Below, in pieces: positions 48,306 to 57,187 of a DNA stretch of 64,000 nucleotides (positions are counted from its first letter, which is position 1; each line of letters begins with the position of its first letter). The stretch spans positions 1 to 64,000 of the forward strand of contig JAMPXO010000004.1 in assembly GCA_023701125.1 (NCBI GenBank), read 5' to 3'. The position numbers and the translations under genes were made by a program. This DNA is from Vicinamibacteria bacterium (GTDB lineage Bacteria; Acidobacteriota; Vicinamibacteria; Fen-336). A model generated the notes under the pieces. That model saw only the letters and a list, made by a program, of their open reading frames with translations, was not told where the DNA came from and ran no database searches.

Positions 48306-48568
48306 CTGGAGAGGTTGAGCCCCGAGTTTGCGATGTTACCTGAGGCTTCCGTCGAAGCAAGGCAGGTGCCACCACCCGTGCCGAAGCCCGGCGCCCGGGA
48401 CCCGCCGCGGCCTGTTCGCGGCGACGGACAGGCTGTCCCTTCGCCGAGGGACACCCGCCGCCGGCCGTTGACGGACCTTCACAGGCCGACCGGCGCGCGA
48501 CAATCGGGCGGTCCGGGCCGCCTCTCCCGCTCCCCGGCGCGGCGGGTGCGTCTTTCCCTGGAGGTGGC
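48306..48568. other. Divergent gap between the TPR gene and dprA
   Basis: This 263-nt stretch has no gene. A possible minus-strand promoter for the TPR unit is TTGCTT (48355-48360), 16-bp spacer, TAACAT (48333-48338). On the plus strand TTGACG (48468-48473) and GACAAT (48499-48504) are too far apart (25 bp) to be a standard promoter. A good ribosome-binding site (GGAGGTGG) precedes dprA. Confidence 0.35.
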
Positions 48569-49621
48569 ATGCTCACGATCCTCGACGGTCTCGTCGTCTC
48601 CTTTCTGCCCGGCTTGCGGCCCGGGACAGCGCGCGCGGTCGCTCTCCGCGGGGCCGGCGAAGTCCTGGCCCACCCGGCGGAGCACCCGGACCTGTTGCCC
48701 CCCCGCGCGCGGGAGGCGCTCGGCTCCGGCGAGCCGCGGCGCCGGGCCGAGGCCGAACTGCGGCGGGCGGCCGCCGCCGGCGTCGAGCTGGTGCCCCTCG
48801 GCGACGCCTACCCCGCCTGGCTCGGCCGCACCGCCGATCCCCCGCCGGTGTTGTGGGTCCGCGGTCGCCTCGACCCCGCCGAGGGCGAGCGCTGCGTGGC
48901 CGTGGTCGGCTCCCGGGCCGCTTCTCCCGAGGGCCGGGCACTGGCCCGGGCCCTCGGTCGCGAGCTGGCAGCGGCGGGCCTGACGGTCGTCTCCGGGCTG
49001 GCCCGCGGCATCGACGGCAAGGCCCACCAGGGGGTGGTCGAGGTGGGGGGGCGCACGATTGCCGTCTTGGGTTCCGGCCTCGACCGGATGTACCCTGCGG
49101 AGCATGCGTCCCTTTCCGAGGCCTTGTTGCGTGCCGGAGGCGCCCTCGTCTGCGAGCGGCCGTTCGGCTCGCCGCCGGTGCCCGAGGCCTTCCCGCGCCG
49201 CAACCGCATCATCGCGGGCTGGGGCCGGGGCGTGGTCGTGGTCGAGGCCTCGTTGCGCAGTGGTGCCCTCGGCACCGCCCGCTGCGCGCTGGACGAGGGA
49301 CGCGAGGTGATGGCCGTGCCGGGCCCGCCGAGTTGGCCCACCGCGGCCGGCACCAATGCCCTGATCCGGGACGGTGCCGTGCTGGTCCGTGACGCGGCGG
49401 ACGTGGCGCTGGAGTTGGGTGTGGAGCTCCCCACCGCGGCCCCGGCGACCGGGGCCGACCCGGTGAGCGCGGCGCTGCGCTGCGACGCCCCCGCCCGGCT
49501 CGAAGAGCTGGCGGCCCGCAGCGGTCTCGAGCTGTCCGCCGTGCTCGCGCGGCTGACCGAGCTGGAATTTTCGGGGCGCGTCCGGCGACTGCCGGGCCCG
49601 CTCTTCGTGGCAACTTCTTAA
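48569..49621 (+). CDS. dprA: DNA-processing protein DprA
   Basis: A 350-residue DprA. It loads RecA on incoming single strands in transformation. The Rossmann-like core has VAVVGSRAASPEGRALARAL (about 109-128), VVSGLARGIDGKAH and PRRNRIIAGWGRGVVVVEAS, and the C-terminal part folds as a winged helix (DAPARLEELAARSGLELSAV). ATG start with GGAGGTGG upstream. It precedes topA by 19 nt, a frequent neighbour. With comF in the same window, natural transformation is possible but not shown. Confidence 0.96.
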   Translation: MLTILDGLVVSFLPGLRPGTARAVALRGAGEVLAHPAEHPDLLPPRAREALGSGEPRRRAEAELRRAAAAGVELVPLGDAYPAWLGRTADPPPVLWVRGRLDPAEGERCVAVVGSRAASPEGRALARALGRELAAAGLTVVSGLARGIDGKAHQGVVEVGGRTIAVLGSGLDRMYPAEHASLSEALLRAGGALVCERPFGSPPVPEAFPRRNRIIAGWGRGVVVVEASLRSGALGTARCALDEGREVMAVPGPPSWPTAAGTNALIRDGAVLVRDAADVALELGVELPTAAPATGADPVSAALRCDAPARLEELAARSGLELSAVLARLTELEFSGRVRRLPGPLFVATS

Positions 49622-49640
49622 TCGTTCCCCCAGGAGAGAC

Positions 49641-52145
49641 TTGGCCAAGAACCTCGTCATCGTCGAGTCGCCCGCCAAGGCGAAGACCATCAACAAGTAC
49701 CTGGGCAAGGACTTCCTGGTGAAGGCCTCGATGGGCCATGTCCGGGACCTGCCCAAGAACCCCAAGAAGAAGAAGGGCAAGGCCGCGGGCCGGGCCATCG
49801 GCGGGGTCGAGATCGACAAGGGCTTCGCCGTCGAGTACGAGCCGCTCGAGAAGAAGAAGAAGGTCCTCGACGAGCTGAAGACGGCCGCCAAGGGCGCCGA
49901 GATGATCTACCTGGCGGGCGACCCGGACCGCGAGGGAGAGGCGATCTGCTGGCACCTGGCCGAGTCGCTCGGCGTCAAGGACAAGAAGAAGCTGCGCCGG
50001 GTGGTGTTCCACGAGATCACGAAGAAGGCGGTGCTGGCGGCGTTCGAGCACCCACGCGACATCGACGACAAGAAGGTCGACGCCCAGCAGACGCGGCGCA
50101 TCCTCGACCGCCTGGTCGGCTACGGCATCAGCCCGATCCTGTGGGAGAAGGTGCGGCGCGGGCTCTCGGCCGGCCGCGTGCAGTCCGTCGCGCTGCGGCT
50201 GATCTGCGAGCGCGAGCGCGAGATCAAGGCCTTCGTGCCCGAGGAGTACTGGAGCGTGCTGGCCCAGCTCCAGGCGGAGCACCCGCCCGTGTTCCCCGCC
50301 AACCTGCTGCGCAAGCACGGCAAGCCGCTGGAGGTGACGAACGAGGCGCAGGCGGCGGAAGTCCGCCAGGAGCTCGAGGCCGCCACCTTCAAGGTCGCCA
50401 AGATCACCCAGAAGGAGCGCAAGCGCCACCCGGTGCCGCCGTTCATCACCAGCAAGCTGCAGCAGGAGGCGTTCAAGAAGCTGCGCTTCCCGGTCAAGCG
50501 CACGATGCAGGTGGCGCAGAAACTCTACGAGGGCATCGACGTCGGGCCCGAGGGCAGCGTCGGCCTGATCACCTACATGCGTACCGACTCGACCCGGGTC
50601 AGCGACGACGCGCTGGCCGCGGTGCGCGGCCACGTGGCCGCGACCTACGGCGAGGACTACCTGCCGGAGAAGCCGAACGTCTACAAGTCGAAGTCGAACG
50701 CCCAGGACGCCCACGAGGCGATCCGGCCGACCGACCTGTCGAAGTCGCCCGAGGCGATCAAGCGCTACCTGGGCAAGGACGAGTTCGCCCTCTACCGGCT
50801 GATCTGGAACCGCTTCGTGGCCTCGCAGATGCGGCCGGCGATCTACGACGAGGTCGTGGTCGACGTCGAGGCCGCCGCCTACCTGCTGCGGGCCAAGGGC
50901 TCGACCCTGCGCTTCAAGGGCTTCCTCGCGGTCTACGAGGAGACCCCCGACGAGAAGCCCGAGCAGAAGCCGGCAGCCGAGGAGAAGGCGCCGCAGACCG
51001 ACGACACGGCGCCCGAAGAGGCCAGCACCGACCTGCCGCCGCTCGTCGAAGGCCAGCTGCTGAAGCTGCAGCAGCTCGACACCGACCAGCACTTCACCCA
51101 GCCGCCGCCGCGCTTCTCGGAGGCCGGCCTGGTCAAGGAACTCGAGGAGAACGGCATCGGTCGGCCTTCGACCTACGCCCAGATCCTGGCCACGATCGAG
51201 GCCCGCGACTACGTGGAGAAGCAGGAGGGCAAGTTCCGCCCGACCGAGATGGGCTTCCACGTCATCGACATGTTGATCCGCGACTTCGGCAACATCTTCA
51301 ACGTGGAGTACACGGCGGAGCTGGAGAAGGAACTCGACGCGATCGAGGACGGCTCCGACAACCTGCTCAACACTCTCGGCAACTTCTGGAAGAAATTCGA
51401 GCTGGACCTGCCAGCGCCGGGACCGAAGCCGCCGAAGCCCGACGTGGTTCTCGTCCCCGGGGAAGTCTGCGAGAAATGCGGCTCGGGGATGGTCAAGAAG
51501 TGGGGCGGTGGCGGCCGGCCGTTCCTCGGTTGCTCGACCTATCCCGAGTGCAAGTCGACGAAGAAGATCGAGGGCGAGGAGAGCGGCTTCCCGCCGGTCG
51601 ACCCCGAAGCCCTGGCCCTCAAGTGCTCGATCCACGACCAGCCGATGGCTCCGCGCTCGGGCCGCTTCGGCTACTTCATGGCCTGCACGCTCTACCCCGA
51701 GTGCAAGCAGACCCGCAAGCTGCTGCGCGGCAACGACGTCGACGGCACGCTCAAGCTCGAGCAGTTGCGCCAGATCGACGAGAACTGCCCCGACTGCGGC
51801 AAGCCGCTGGCGTGGCGGCGCGGTCGTTTCGGTCCGTTCATCGCCTGCTCCGACTACCCGGGCTGCAAGTACATCAAGAAGAAGGAAGCGATCGAGATCG
51901 GCCTGCTGTGCCCCGCCTGCAACGAGGGCCAGGTCGTCGAGCGCAAGGGCCGCTGGGGCAAGTCGTTCTACGGCTGCCGGCGTTACCCGACCTGCACCTT
52001 CACGGCGTACCACAAGCCCGTCGCCGAGCCGTGCCCGTCGTGCGGCCGCGCCTACCTGCTCGAGAAGGAGACGAAGAAGGAGGGCCGGGTGCTGTTCTGC
52101 GACAACGAGGGCTGCGAGTTCAAGAAGACCACGGCCGCGGCGTGA
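49641..52145 (+). CDS. topA: DNA topoisomerase I with extended zinc-ribbon C-terminus
   Basis: An 834-residue type IA topoisomerase that relaxes negative supercoils. The TOPRIM domain is LVIVESPAKAKTINKYLG and AGDPDREGEAICWHL; the catalytic Tyr312 is in GLITYMRTDSTRV. After residue 600 come five Cys-rich ribbons, among them CEKCGSGMVKKWGGGGRPFL, CPDCGKPLAWRRGRFGPFIA and CPSCGRAYLLEKETKKEG. One of them has CSIHDQ, i.e. Cys-x2-His instead of Cys-x2-Cys. The TTG start has an AGGAGA 5 nt upstream. It is followed by trmFO with a 4-nt overlap. Confidence 0.97.
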   Translation: MAKNLVIVESPAKAKTINKYLGKDFLVKASMGHVRDLPKNPKKKKGKAAGRAIGGVEIDKGFAVEYEPLEKKKKVLDELKTAAKGAEMIYLAGDPDREGEAICWHLAESLGVKDKKKLRRVVFHEITKKAVLAAFEHPRDIDDKKVDAQQTRRILDRLVGYGISPILWEKVRRGLSAGRVQSVALRLICEREREIKAFVPEEYWSVLAQLQAEHPPVFPANLLRKHGKPLEVTNEAQAAEVRQELEAATFKVAKITQKERKRHPVPPFITSKLQQEAFKKLRFPVKRTMQVAQKLYEGIDVGPEGSVGLITYMRTDSTRVSDDALAAVRGHVAATYGEDYLPEKPNVYKSKSNAQDAHEAIRPTDLSKSPEAIKRYLGKDEFALYRLIWNRFVASQMRPAIYDEVVVDVEAAAYLLRAKGSTLRFKGFLAVYEETPDEKPEQKPAAEEKAPQTDDTAPEEASTDLPPLVEGQLLKLQQLDTDQHFTQPPPRFSEAGLVKELEENGIGRPSTYAQILATIEARDYVEKQEGKFRPTEMGFHVIDMLIRDFGNIFNVEYTAELEKELDAIEDGSDNLLNTLGNFWKKFELDLPAPGPKPPKPDVVLVPGEVCEKCGSGMVKKWGGGGRPFLGCSTYPECKSTKKIEGEESGFPPVDPEALALKCSIHDQPMAPRSGRFGYFMACTLYPECKQTRKLLRGNDVDGTLKLEQLRQIDENCPDCGKPLAWRRGRFGPFIACSDYPGCKYIKKKEAIEIGLLCPACNEGQVVERKGRWGKSFYGCRRYPTCTFTAYHKPVAEPCPSCGRAYLLEKETKKEGRVLFCDNEGCEFKKTTAAA

Positions 52146-53488
52146 ACCAGGTGGTCCCCCGCGCCACCATCGTGGGCGGCGGGCTCGCGGGCTGCGAGGC
52201 CGCGTGGCAGCTCGCCCGCCGCGGCGTCGCCTGCGACATCTTCGAAATGCGGCCGGTGCGCCCGACGCCGGTCCACCAGACGGCGGACTTCGGCGAGCTG
52301 GTGTGTTCGAACTCGCTGCGCGGCAACGACCTCGGCCAGGCCGCCGGGCTGCTCAAGGCGGAGATGCGGCGGCTCGACTCGCTGATCGTGCGCATCGCCG
52401 ACTCGGTGCGGGTGCCGGCCGGCTCGGCGCTGGCGGTCGATCGCGAGCTGTTCGCGCGCCGGCTCACGGAGGCGGTCGAGGCGCTGCCCGGCATCCGCAT
52501 CCATCGCGAAGAGGTGACGGCGATTCCCGCCGGCGACGTCGTGATCCTCGCCACGGGCCCGCTGACGGCGCCCGCGCTGGCGGCTTCGATCCGCGCGTTC
52601 GTCGGCGCCGAGGCGCTCCACTTCTACGACGCGATCAGCCCGGTGGTCGAGGCCGACAGCCTCGACCTCACGAAGCTGTTCCGCGCCTCGCGCTACGGCA
52701 AGGGTGGCGGCGATGATTACCTCAACAGCCCGCTCGACGAGGCCCAGTACCGCGCCTTCCACGACGAACTGCGCAAGGCCGAGGTCGCCGAGGTCAAGGA
52801 CTTCGAGAAGGAGTTCTTCTTCGAGGGCTGCCTGCCGATCGAGGTGATCGCCAGCCGCGGCCCCGACACGCTGGCCTTCGGCCCGATGAAACCGGTCGGC
52901 CTGACCGACCCGAAGACCGGCCGCCGCCCGTTCGCGGTCGTGCAGTTGCGCCAGGACGACCTGGCCGCGACCCACTTCTCGCTGGTCGGCTTCCAGACCC
53001 ACATCAAGTGGGGCGAGCAGAAGCGGATCTTCCGCACCCTGCCCGGGCTCGAGAACGCCGAGTTCGTGCGCTTCGGCATGATCCACCGCAACACCTACGT
53101 GAACGCGCCGAAGGCACTGTCGCCGGTGTTCGAGACCAGGGCCCGGCCCGGCCTGTTCTTCGCCGGCCAGATGTCCGGGGTGGAGGGCTACGTCGAGTCC
53201 GCAGCCTCGGGCCTGATCGCCGGCATTGCCGCCGCCGCTCGCGCCCACGGCGAGGAGCCGCAGCCGTTCCCGGTCGAGACGGCCCACGGTGGCCTCGGCC
53301 GCTACATCTCGGGCAGCGACCCCGCCCACTACCAGCCGACCAACATCGCCTTCGGCCTGCTCCCCGAACTTCCGAGCCGGGTACGCGACAAGGCGAAGCG
53401 GCGGCTGGCCCAGGCCGAGCGCGCCCTGCGCGCGCTGGACGAGTTTCTGCCGCGGGTGGCGGCGGTTCCGTCCCCGGTCGGAGCGTGA
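52142..53488 (+). CDS. trmFO: Folate/FAD-dependent tRNA uridine-54 methyltransferase TrmFO
   Basis: A 448-residue flavoprotein that makes ribothymidine-54 in tRNA using methylene-tetrahydrofolate. The dinucleotide-binding motif GGGLAG is at 12-17 with the C-side CEAAWQLARRG; the conserved CSNSLRGNDLGQAAG around Cys55 contains an active-site Cys, and later motifs are FYDAISPVVEADSLDLTKLF and KWGEQKRIFRTLPGLENAEF. The GTG overlaps the topA stop and the end overlaps xerC, both by 4 nt. The topA-trmFO-xerC order is widespread in non-gamma lineages. The MnmG family is a relative, but length and the CSNSLRG motif support TrmFO. Confidence 0.97.
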   Translation: MNQVVPRATIVGGGLAGCEAAWQLARRGVACDIFEMRPVRPTPVHQTADFGELVCSNSLRGNDLGQAAGLLKAEMRRLDSLIVRIADSVRVPAGSALAVDRELFARRLTEAVEALPGIRIHREEVTAIPAGDVVILATGPLTAPALAASIRAFVGAEALHFYDAISPVVEADSLDLTKLFRASRYGKGGGDDYLNSPLDEAQYRAFHDELRKAEVAEVKDFEKEFFFEGCLPIEVIASRGPDTLAFGPMKPVGLTDPKTGRRPFAVVQLRQDDLAATHFSLVGFQTHIKWGEQKRIFRTLPGLENAEFVRFGMIHRNTYVNAPKALSPVFETRARPGLFFAGQMSGVEGYVESAASGLIAGIAAAARAHGEEPQPFPVETAHGGLGRYISGSDPAHYQPTNIAFGLLPELPSRVRDKAKRRLAQAERALRALDEFLPRVAAVPSPVGA

Positions 53489-54387
53489 GCGCGGCCGTCC
53501 CCGACCTGCGCACCGCGATCCCGCTCTTCGCGCGCCACCTCGACCGCGAGCGCAACGCCTCGCCCCACACCGTGCGCGCCTACACCCGCGACCTCGAGCA
53601 GTTCGAGGCCTGGGCCAGCGCCGAATTGAAGCGGACCGTGACGCCGGCCGAGGTCGACCACCTCCTGGTCCGCTCGTTCCTGGCCCACCTCCACCACCAC
53701 GGCCTGAAGAAGGCCTCGTCGGCCCGCAAGCTGGCGACGCTGCGCACCTTCTTCCGCTTCCTCGCCCGCGAGGGCGTGGTCGAGCGCAACCCGGCCCGGG
53801 CGTTGCTGTCGCCGCGGCTGGAGAAGCGGCTCCCGGCGCAGCTCGAGGAGGGCGAAGCCGCGGCCCTCGTCGAGGTGCCCGGCGACGGCCCCGTCGCGGT
53901 GCGGGCGCGGGCGGTGCTGGAGTTGCTCTACGGAACGGGCATCCGCTGCGCCGAGTTGACCGGCCTCGATCTACCCGAGGTCGACATGGATAACCGCATG
54001 GTCCGAGTTCTTGGCAAGGGCAGAAAAGAACGGGTCGTACCCTTCGGGCACGCGGCCCAGCGCGCCCTGGAGGCCTGGTTGCCGGTTCGGGAGAGTTGCC
54101 GGCCCCGGGAGGACGCCCTGTTCGTGACCCGCACGGGGCACCGGTTGTCGGATCGGGCGGTTCGGCGCCTTGTCGGCCAGAGAGTTCTGGCAATTTCACT
54201 AGAAAAGCACGTCAGCCCCCACACCCTGCGCCACGCCTTTGCCACCCACCTGCTCCAACGCGGGGCGGACCTGCGGGCCATCCAGGAGCTGCTGGGGCAC
54301 GCCAGCCTGTCCACCACCCAGAAATACACCCACGTCAACGCGCGCCACATTCTGGAAATTTACAAGAAAGCACATCCGCGGGCGTGA
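53485..54387 (+). CDS. xerC: Tyrosine recombinase XerC/D
   Basis: A 300-residue tyrosine recombinase for chromosome-dimer resolution. Catalytic residues are all seen: Arg154 (GTGIRCAELTGL), Lys178, His246 and Arg249 (SPHTLRHAFATHL), His272 (LLGHASLSTTQ) and the nucleophile Tyr281 (KYTHV). The N-terminal SAM-like core-binding domain starts FARHLDRERNASPHTVRAYT. It is coupled to trmFO by GTGA. The housekeeping context and lack of phage genes argue against an integrase. XerC versus XerD cannot be decided. Confidence 0.94.
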   Translation: MSAAVPDLRTAIPLFARHLDRERNASPHTVRAYTRDLEQFEAWASAELKRTVTPAEVDHLLVRSFLAHLHHHGLKKASSARKLATLRTFFRFLAREGVVERNPARALLSPRLEKRLPAQLEEGEAAALVEVPGDGPVAVRARAVLELLYGTGIRCAELTGLDLPEVDMDNRMVRVLGKGRKERVVPFGHAAQRALEAWLPVRESCRPREDALFVTRTGHRLSDRAVRRLVGQRVLAISLEKHVSPHTLRHAFATHLLQRGADLRAIQELLGHASLSTTQKYTHVNARHILEIYKKAHPRA

Positions 54388-54439
54388 AGGCCGGGTGCGA
54401 CTCCCGAGCCCGTTGCTGCGTCTCATCTCTGTGAAGGCG

Positions 54440-55045
54440 ATGGGGTTCCCACCCACCGACGAAGAACTCGTCGCAGCCGTCCAGGGTGGGGACTCGTCCG
54501 CCTTCGACGAGTTGGTGCGGCGCTGGGAGCGGAGAATCCGCGGCGCCGTGTACCGGGTCGTGGGCTCGGAAGAGGAGGCGCGGGACGTGACCCAGGAGGC
54601 GTTCCTCAAGGCGTTTCGTGGGCTCGCAGGCTTCAAGAGCGAGGCGCGCTTTTCTTCCTGGCTGTACCAGATCGCGCTCAACCTCTCGCGCGACAAGCTG
54701 CGGCGGCGCAAGCTGCGCAACCACGCGAGCCTCGACGCGATGGAGGAGGACGGGCACGCCTCGCCCGCGCTCGTCTCGCGCGCGCCCGACGCCCACGCCC
54801 AGTTCCAGCGCAACGACCTCGCGCGGCGGGTCGCGGCGGCGGTGGCCGCGCTGCCCGACGACCAGCGCGAGGTGATCGTGCTCAAGGAGTATCAGGACCT
54901 GACCTTCGTCGAGATCGCCGAGGTGCTCGAGCTGCCGGTGTCGACGGTCAAGACCCGGCTGTACCGGGGCCTCACCCTGCTGCGCGAGCGGCTCGAGCAG
55001 CAGGGCGTGGCCAGCTACGCGCGGGCCGGCCTGGCCCTGCTCTAG
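54440..55045 (+). CDS. ECF sigma factor (RpoE-like)
   Basis: A 201-residue ECF sigma factor. Region 2: DELVRRWERRIRGAVYRVVG, EARDVTQEAFLKAFRGLAGF and FSSWLYQIALNLSRDKLRR. Region 4: LPDDQREVIVLKEYQDLTFV and EIAEVLELPVSTVKTRLYRG. It is followed 4 nt later by a gene with an anti-sigma zinc motif, the normal partner. The ATG at 54440 was used; GTG 54431 is an alternative. The nearest upstream gene is xerC (52-nt gap). Confidence 0.95.
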   Translation: MGFPPTDEELVAAVQGGDSSAFDELVRRWERRIRGAVYRVVGSEEEARDVTQEAFLKAFRGLAGFKSEARFSSWLYQIALNLSRDKLRRRKLRNHASLDAMEEDGHASPALVSRAPDAHAQFQRNDLARRVAAAVAALPDDQREVIVLKEYQDLTFVEIAEVLELPVSTVKTRLYRGLTLLRERLEQQGVASYARAGLALL

Positions 55046-55049
55046 GACG

Positions 55050-55727
55050 ATGAGAACTGCCATGACGGACTGTGAACGCTCCCGCGAAGACCTGATCGAC
55101 GTGCTCTACGGAGAAGCGGGCACCGACGCGCGGCTGCGCGCCCAGGCCCACCTCGCCGCCTGCCCCGCCTGCCGCGACGAGCACGAAGCACTGCGCCGCG
55201 TGCGCGCGGAGCTCCCGGCGTGGAAGCTGCCCGAGGTCCAGGCGCAGCCGCGTCGGCTGGGGATGCCGCCCGTGGCTCGCGCGGGACTGGCGCTGGCGGC
55301 CTGCCTGCTGCTGGCGCTGGGCGCGATCGTCGTCAGCGGCTCCGAGCTGCGCTACGAGGGCGGCGCGCTCTCCGTGCGCCTCGGTCGCCCGGCGGCGAGT
55401 CCCGACCTGGAGGCGCGGCTCCAGGCCCAGGAGCAGCGCCACCGCGACGAGATCGCCGCGCTGCGTACCACCCTCGTGGCCCCGACGGCCGCCGAGAGCC
55501 CGCTGCTGGCCGCCGTCGACGAACGCATCCGCGCCGCCGAGGCGCGCCAGGCCGTGCTGCTCTCGTCGAGCCTCGCCGACTTCGCCGAGAAGAACGAAAC
55601 CCAGCGTCGCTACGACCTCGCCCGCGTGTCGCAGGGCCTGTCGTATCTCGACCGCCGCACCGGTCGCCAACTCGCCCAGACCTCCGAGCTGATGGGCTAC
55701 GTGTTGCAGGCTTCAGACCAGCGATGA
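55050..55727 (+). CDS. Membrane anti-sigma factor with ZAS (HxxxCxxC) domain
   Basis: A 225-residue single-pass membrane protein. The N-terminal cytoplasmic part has the zinc-anti-sigma motif HLAACPAC (His34, Cys38, Cys41), which in RsrA/ChrR-type proteins binds the ECF sigma factor. A transmembrane segment follows (about 77-96, ARAGLALAACLLLALGAIVV). The periplasmic part is helical and ends with SQGLSYLDRRTGRQLAQTSE. The gene starts 4 nt after the sigma stop (or at ATG 55062). Release by a signal is likely but the signal is unknown. Confidence 0.9.
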   Translation: MRTAMTDCERSREDLIDVLYGEAGTDARLRAQAHLAACPACRDEHEALRRVRAELPAWKLPEVQAQPRRLGMPPVARAGLALAACLLLALGAIVVSGSELRYEGGALSVRLGRPAASPDLEARLQAQEQRHRDEIAALRTTLVAPTAAESPLLAAVDERIRAAEARQAVLLSSSLADFAEKNETQRRYDLARVSQGLSYLDRRTGRQLAQTSELMGYVLQASDQR

Positions 55728-56740
55728 GAGCGATCCAGAAGACGATCCTCGCGCTCTGCGCCGCCGGCCCGCTGGCCGCGGCCCAGGCGCCGACACCGCC
55801 CACCACGCCGCCCCGCGACGAGCTCTCGGGGCTGGCCTCGGTGTTCGAGCAGGCGGTGCGCCAGAGCGCGCGCCCCGGCTTCCACTTCATGGCCATGGAC
55901 GCGCCGCGCAGCTTCTACCTGCCCGGTGTCGGGGCCGTGATCGTGCTCTCGCCGCGGGCGCTGCCGGCCGAGCGCCGGCCCGTGGTGCGGCGCAAGGTGG
56001 AAGCCGTGCCCTACGAGGCGGCGCTGCGCGAGCTGGAGGCGCGGCGGCGCGAGGCGCGCAGCCCCGAGGAGGAGCAGGCGCTGGCGCTGAGCATCGCCAA
56101 CCTGCGCCGGCTGCAGCAGATGCACGCTCGCGACAGCCAGGAGCGCGCGCGACAGGAGGCGATGGTCGCGACCTTCGAGCGCGAGGCCGAGCGAGCCGTC
56201 GCGGTTCCCGCGCCGATGGTGGCCGACGTGCGCGAGCTGGAACGGCAGGTGCTCGCGATGCAGGAAGAGGCCGAGCAGGCGCGCCGCGAGGCGGAGGAGC
56301 GGCTCGAGCAACTGACCCACGAAGTGCGGCTGCGGATGCCGCCGGCGCCGCCGGAGGCGCCTGACCCGGCGGCACCGCCCGCCCCGCCCGCGCCGCCGTC
56401 CCCGGCCGCCGCACCCGTCGCGCCGCGGAGCCCCGCACCGTGGGCGTTCTGGTTCGAAGTCGAAGAAGTGACGGAGCGCCGCACGCCGGAGGCCACGATC
56501 GCCGCGGTGCGACAGGCCCTGACCCGCGCGCTCGAGAACCAGGGCCCGCTGCTGACCGGCCTGCCGCCACAGGAGGGCATCGTGGTCGCGGTCGACCTCG
56601 TCTCCGGCGAGTGGTCGGGCCGCGCCCCGTCGCGGCGCACGCTGGTGGCCCGGGTCGCCAAGAAGGACCTCGACGCCCGCGCCGCCGGCAAGCTCGACTC
56701 CGAGGGCTTCGCGAAGAAGGTCCAGCTCCTCGAGTATTGA
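55724..56740 (+). CDS. Secreted coiled-coil / Pro-Ala-rich protein of unknown function
   Basis: A 338-residue protein with a signal peptide (residues 1-21, ending AAAQA). No family recognised. It has an N-terminal beta-like region (GLASVFEQAVRQSARPGFHF, YLPGVGAVIVLSP), a long helical part with many Glu/Arg/Ala (about 115-205, e.g. VRELERQVLAMQEEAEQARR), a Pro/Ala-rich linker (207-245) and a C-terminal domain ending DSEGFAKKVQLLEY. Its ATG overlaps the anti-sigma stop by 4 nt (ATGA), so it belongs to the sigma/anti-sigma unit and may be a periplasmic sensor or target. Confidence 0.72.
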   Translation: MRAIQKTILALCAAGPLAAAQAPTPPTTPPRDELSGLASVFEQAVRQSARPGFHFMAMDAPRSFYLPGVGAVIVLSPRALPAERRPVVRRKVEAVPYEAALRELEARRREARSPEEEQALALSIANLRRLQQMHARDSQERARQEAMVATFEREAERAVAVPAPMVADVRELERQVLAMQEEAEQARREAEERLEQLTHEVRLRMPPAPPEAPDPAAPPAPPAPPSPAAAPVAPRSPAPWAFWFEVEEVTERRTPEATIAAVRQALTRALENQGPLLTGLPPQEGIVVAVDLVSGEWSGRAPSRRTLVARVAKKDLDARAAGKLDSEGFAKKVQLLEY

Positions 56741-56760
56741 GGAGACGAAGATCGCCGCGA

Positions 56761-57153
56761 CTATCGCGAACGGCGGAGCAGCAGGGCGAGGGTGATCAGC
56801 GCCAGCGTGCCGTCGGTCGCCGCGAACAGCAGGAACGGGGCCGGCGAGGCGCGGGCGAAGTGGTCGTAGACGAACAGCGCGGCACCCAGCGCCTTGACGA
56901 ACACGCCGGCGACCCAGAAATAGCCGCGCCGCGCGACCACGTCGCCAGCGGCCCAGAAGTAGCCGAGCGCCAGCGTCACCGTAAACAGGCCGTTGAGCTG
57001 GGCGTTGATCACCGGCACCGGGTCGGGCGCGCCGAACAGCCGCGCCAGCGTCACCGGCATTGCGAGCAGCGGCAGCCCCAGCAGCAGGTCGTAGACCCCC
57101 GACACCCACGCCAGCGTCCGCAGCCCGGGTGCTCCCGACGTCTCCTCGCGCAC
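56761..57153 (-). CDS. Small four-helix membrane protein, function unknown
   Basis: A 130-residue protein with four likely transmembrane helices: [60 protein letters not shown] and [20 protein letters not shown]. The start of the second half (RRGYFWVAG) and the final basic LLRRSR put both ends in the cytoplasm. No family recognised. It is on the opposite strand to both neighbours, convergent with the coiled-coil gene (20-nt gap) and divergent from hslV (34 nt), so it must have its own promoter. Confidence 0.75.
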   Translation of the reverse strand: MREETSGAPGLRTLAWVSGVYDLLLGLPLLAMPVTLARLFGAPDPVPVINAQLNGLFTVTLALGYFWAAGDVVARRGYFWVAGVFVKALGAALFVYDHFARASPAPFLLFAATDGTLALITLALLLRRSR

Positions 57154-57163
57154 GCCCTATACT
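57135..57163 (+). promoter_or_regulatory. Candidate hslVU promoter
   Basis: TATACT -10 (57158-57163, 5/6), 17-bp spacer and CCGACG (57135-57140, 3/6) on the plus strand, 24 nt before the hslV ATG. A start near 57170 would give an about 18-nt leader. The -35 half lies inside the start of the opposite-strand membrane protein gene. Confidence 0.45.
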
Positions 57164-57187
57164 AGCCGCGCGTCCCCGGCGCACCCC

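Noticed and set aside
48468-48504. Promoter for dprA made of TTGACG and GACAAT
   Set aside because: The spacer is 25 bp, far outside the range for a sigma-70-type promoter.
53485-54387. Phage or integron integrase
   Set aside because: The protein matches XerC/D in length and motifs, sits in the usual topA-trmFO-xerC order, and no attachment sites, phage genes or tRNA are nearby.
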